Assembly (NCBI GenBank): GCA_028386065.3
Contig: JAKUCV010002041.1
Span: 1 to 64,000, forward strand
Direction of reading: 5' to 3'
DNA length: 64,000 nt
From: Turnera subulata
Lineage: Eukaryota; Streptophyta; Magnoliopsida; Malpighiales; Passifloraceae
Part shown: one piece after another, positions 61,679 through 64,000 of the stretch
Position numbering within the stretch: the first letter of the stretch is position 1
How the letters are laid out: each line of letters starts with the position of its first letter
Program-made: the position numbers and the translations under genes
Notes under the pieces: generated by a model
Told to the model about the DNA's origin: nothing
Seen by the model: only the letters and a program-made list of their open reading frames with translations
The model's database searches: none

Positions 61679-62640
61679 GTGGCGACTCCTCTGGGGACGA
61701 CAATCGATTCACGGTGCACCACCGTTCAATCCGTTCCTCCCCTCTCAATCAAACAACAAAAACAAACAGGGAAGAAAATCCCCATGGTTCTGCACGTCCA
61801 AATAATGGAACCAGCTCGTGCGAAGAGCAAGGATCCAAGGACGAACAGATTCATTCCCAAAAAAAAATGGATCCGTCATGATTCAACAAAACAACGAAGG
61901 CGAACAGGTTTATCCACAAGCAGCAAAACGAACAAAAAATCAAACGGATTTCACAGATCCGAGCAGATCCTAGCCACTAATGCGCGCAAAGGAAACAAAA
62001 AAAAATAGTGATAATAAATGAATTTACAGGTACATCGAAACATAGGGGAAGAAGATCTGAAACGAACTCGTCAAGATCCGAACAGATCGGAGATGGATCC
62101 GCTCCGATCCGCCAAGGACCCCAAAAGACGCTCCCATACGCGCCGTCACCGGGACCAAAGCAACCATCACCGTCGCATTCTGCTAGGCCGGCAACAACCC
62201 ACGTCGTCGCTTCCAGGTGGAGGAGCTGCTGCTAACAGCCCCTGTCGCTGCCGCCGTTCGTGCAGGGACCGTCGGATGCGCCTCAAATCGCCACCTTGAG
62301 CACGTTCTCAAGCTTCTTCACCGTTCACCATGAAGGTGCTGCACCCCGCCGGAGCTGGACGAGATGGTGGAGGGCACCTCCAGTGAGAGTAGTAGCCGGT
62401 GATTCGAAAAAGAAAAATAAAAAAAGAGAGGAGGAGAAGCAGTTGACGGCTCGGGAGAGGAGAGAAGAAAAGAAGAGATAAGAAAAGAAAGAGATGAGAA
62501 AGAAAAGATAATGGAGAAGGAAAAGAAAATAAGGAAAACGCGTGGAGAAAAGAAAAAAAAGACGGGGAGGAAAAGGGGGTGCTATGGAGTGTGAGTAGCA
62601 CCTCACCCCCGGCCCATGTGCTCACAATAGGCCCTCAAGC
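61679..62640 (+). other. Possible retroelement leader; GC-rich then purine-rich, no gene
   Basis: 61679-62390 is moderately GC-rich without convincing coding motifs. 62400-62580 is a long purine-rich tract (gaaaa, ggag) whose minus strand gives spurious Phe/Ser/Leu-rich frames. It may be the untranslated leader of the gypsy-like element. Confidence 0.4.
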
Positions 62641-63480
62641 ATTGAGTGAACCTGGCCAGGTTTACAAAAATTAGAATGTATATGTATGTCTTATATAAAC
62701 AGGTTAATAGGTCTGAAAATTTTACAGATGCTCGGGAACAAATAAATATGGTGCTTTTGGAGATGCTTGTAAAAAAAATAGGTCCAGAAAACAGGATCTA
62801 CAAAGTCACCAATAATTAAAAGGTATAACAGGTTCAAATTAAATTTCGCTACAGGCTTCTAACATATTAATGATGAGCAGATATTGCAGTAAAAAATCGG
62901 ACCAAGAAGCCCACGCGTGAGGACCAAAACTGCCAGATCTGTCGGGAAAAATATAAATGTTATATATATAAAAATAAAATTTTTTAGGTCCTCCTGAAGT
63001 TTTCAAGCAGGTTCGCAATTCATAAAATATAACAGGTTCTTCACTCGGACCCAAAAAAAAGGGGGAGTGAAGAGCATGAGCTCATAAAATTCTCATTAAG
63101 GAAGAACAGGAATTGATGGGTAACACACACCTACTAACAATCCAACACCAGGTCGTGTTGAATTAACAGGCCCCTGAAGGATCCAACAACAGGTCCTATC
63201 AAGCCAACATGTTTGCAAAAATAGGCCCTATAAAAGAGTAGACAGGAACTAATCCCATCCAGTGATACACAACCAGGGCTCATGAAGTACCTCCTCGATG
63301 AGGAATATAAATTATTAGGCCCGGAAAAATTTTCAAAGGTCCTGAAGGTCCTACGTGAACCAAGAGCAGGTCCTACAAAAATAACAGGTCCTGCAAAATA
63401 ATACAGAAATGACAGGTTCAAAGAACAATCAGAACCAGACCCCGTTTAGCGATCCACAATTCAAGTTCTATGTACACGCA
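62641..63480 (+). repeat. Non-coding region with many ACAGGTCC/ACAGGTTC motifs
   Basis: acaggtcc, acaggttc or close forms recur about a dozen times on the plus strand (for example near 62829, 63032, 63187, 63387, 63412). No open frames of note. It is likely the non-coding interior of a retroelement or an unclassified repeat. Confidence 0.5.
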
Positions 63481-63937
63481 TGATACGATAATATTATGTG
63501 TCAGTTTGTCATTACCATCGACATCATCATGTTCATTCATTTCACATGCTAGTTTGCAAATTTAATCTCAAATGATTACCTTAAAAGCTAATACTCCATG
63601 TGTTGGGTATAATGCTAATTTGGCCACCGAAAATACTGTACAAAATATCTAAACAATTCATCTTTTATTTTATGTTACGCATACGACATAATATGCACAT
63701 GATAATCGTGACATATGATTTATAATTCATATCGTTATGTTTCCCAAGTGTGTCATGGCCATTTTGGCAAATTGATGTGTATGATTATTAAGTAAAACTA
63801 GAAGAAATTAGTATTGATACAATATTGATGATGATCCTTTTGATGTAATTTTACTCCGGGCATGGCGCACGAGGTACCTCCTCCATGAGGAATATAAGTT
63901 ATTAGGTCCGGAAAAAATATTTCAAGGGTCTTAAAGG
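63283..63937 (+). repeat. Pair of about 65-bp direct repeats, about 590 bp apart
   Basis: 63283-63345 and about 63871-63937 share 'gtacctcctc(g/c)atgaggaatataa(a/g)ttattaggyccggaaaaa' with scattered differences. The sequence between (63480-63868) is AT-rich spacer with no gene seen. The window ends at 64000 within the same kind of sequence. Confidence 0.8.
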
Positions 63938-64000
63938 GAGGGCGGAGGCCCAAAATAAATCCGCTCGTCCCGAAGACATTTCCATTATTGAAATGCCAAT

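Noticed and set aside
62308..62625. Minus-strand Phe/Ser/Leu-rich frames
   Set aside because: Reverse complement of a purine-rich tract; low complexity with no domain.

Overview
The window is nuclear DNA from a flowering plant, most likely a eudicot. It has GT-AG introns, a CC-NBS-LRR (NLR) resistance-type gene of the At4g27190/RPS2-like group, cytosolic glutamine synthetase exons, a callose synthase exon, and many nested plant retroelements (Ty1/copia, Ty3/gypsy solo LTRs, L1-type LINEs, SINEs, a TRIM, hAT MITEs, a Helitron end). No RNA genes, CRISPR arrays or bacterial features were seen. The species cannot be named from the sequence.

Layout. 1-147 is the end of a callose-synthase-7-like exon. 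148-8364 is repeat-rich spacer: an AT-rich block ending in a Helitron-type 3' terminus (4214), degenerate telomere-like repeats, a small LINE-derived retroposon (4723-5354), a hAT MITE (5578-6168), a complete 704-bp TRIM (6355-7058) and a second hAT MITE (7797-8041). 8378-15280 is an L1-type LINE on the minus strand with target-site duplication, split between its two ORFs by a solo LTR (11864-13247). A SINE lies at 15499-15650.

16277-24896 is the main host gene. A large first exon carries CC, NB-ARC and LRR regions, four further phase-0 LRR exons follow, and four more phase-0 exons encode a non-LRR, coiled-coil-rich C-terminal extension. The gene carries a one-base frameshift at about 18803, an unusual MHD-box equivalent, a perfect inverted repeat at the exon 3/4 junction and a perfect 200-bp tandem duplication across a splice donor. 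As assembled it is probably a pseudogene or a truncated NLR.

25594-32727 holds pieces of a decayed, partly duplicated glutamine synthetase gene on the minus strand. A very young copia element (Copia-1, 26017-31548, one open 1,303-codon gag-pol frame) sits in one of its introns.

33056-54462 is a nest. Copia-2 (minus strand) is interrupted inside pol by Copia-3 (35582-51495, plus strand, SIRE-like, with an extra ORF after pol). Copia-3 in turn holds two solo LTRs (37882-40865 and 47176-48895). 54466-61330 is the 3' part of a second LINE containing a stretch rich in TTGTGACA motifs and Copia-4 (56331-61166 with target-site duplications), whose polyprotein stays in one frame but has five stop codons. 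The right edge (61354-64000) holds a gypsy-like LTR end and non-coding repeats.

The most unusual observations are the family of short TGGTTT/AAACCA hairpins spread through Copia-3, the C-terminal extension of the NLR, the inverted duplication of a splice acceptor in the NLR, and a young Copia-1 copy whose reverse transcriptase lacks a catalytic aspartate.
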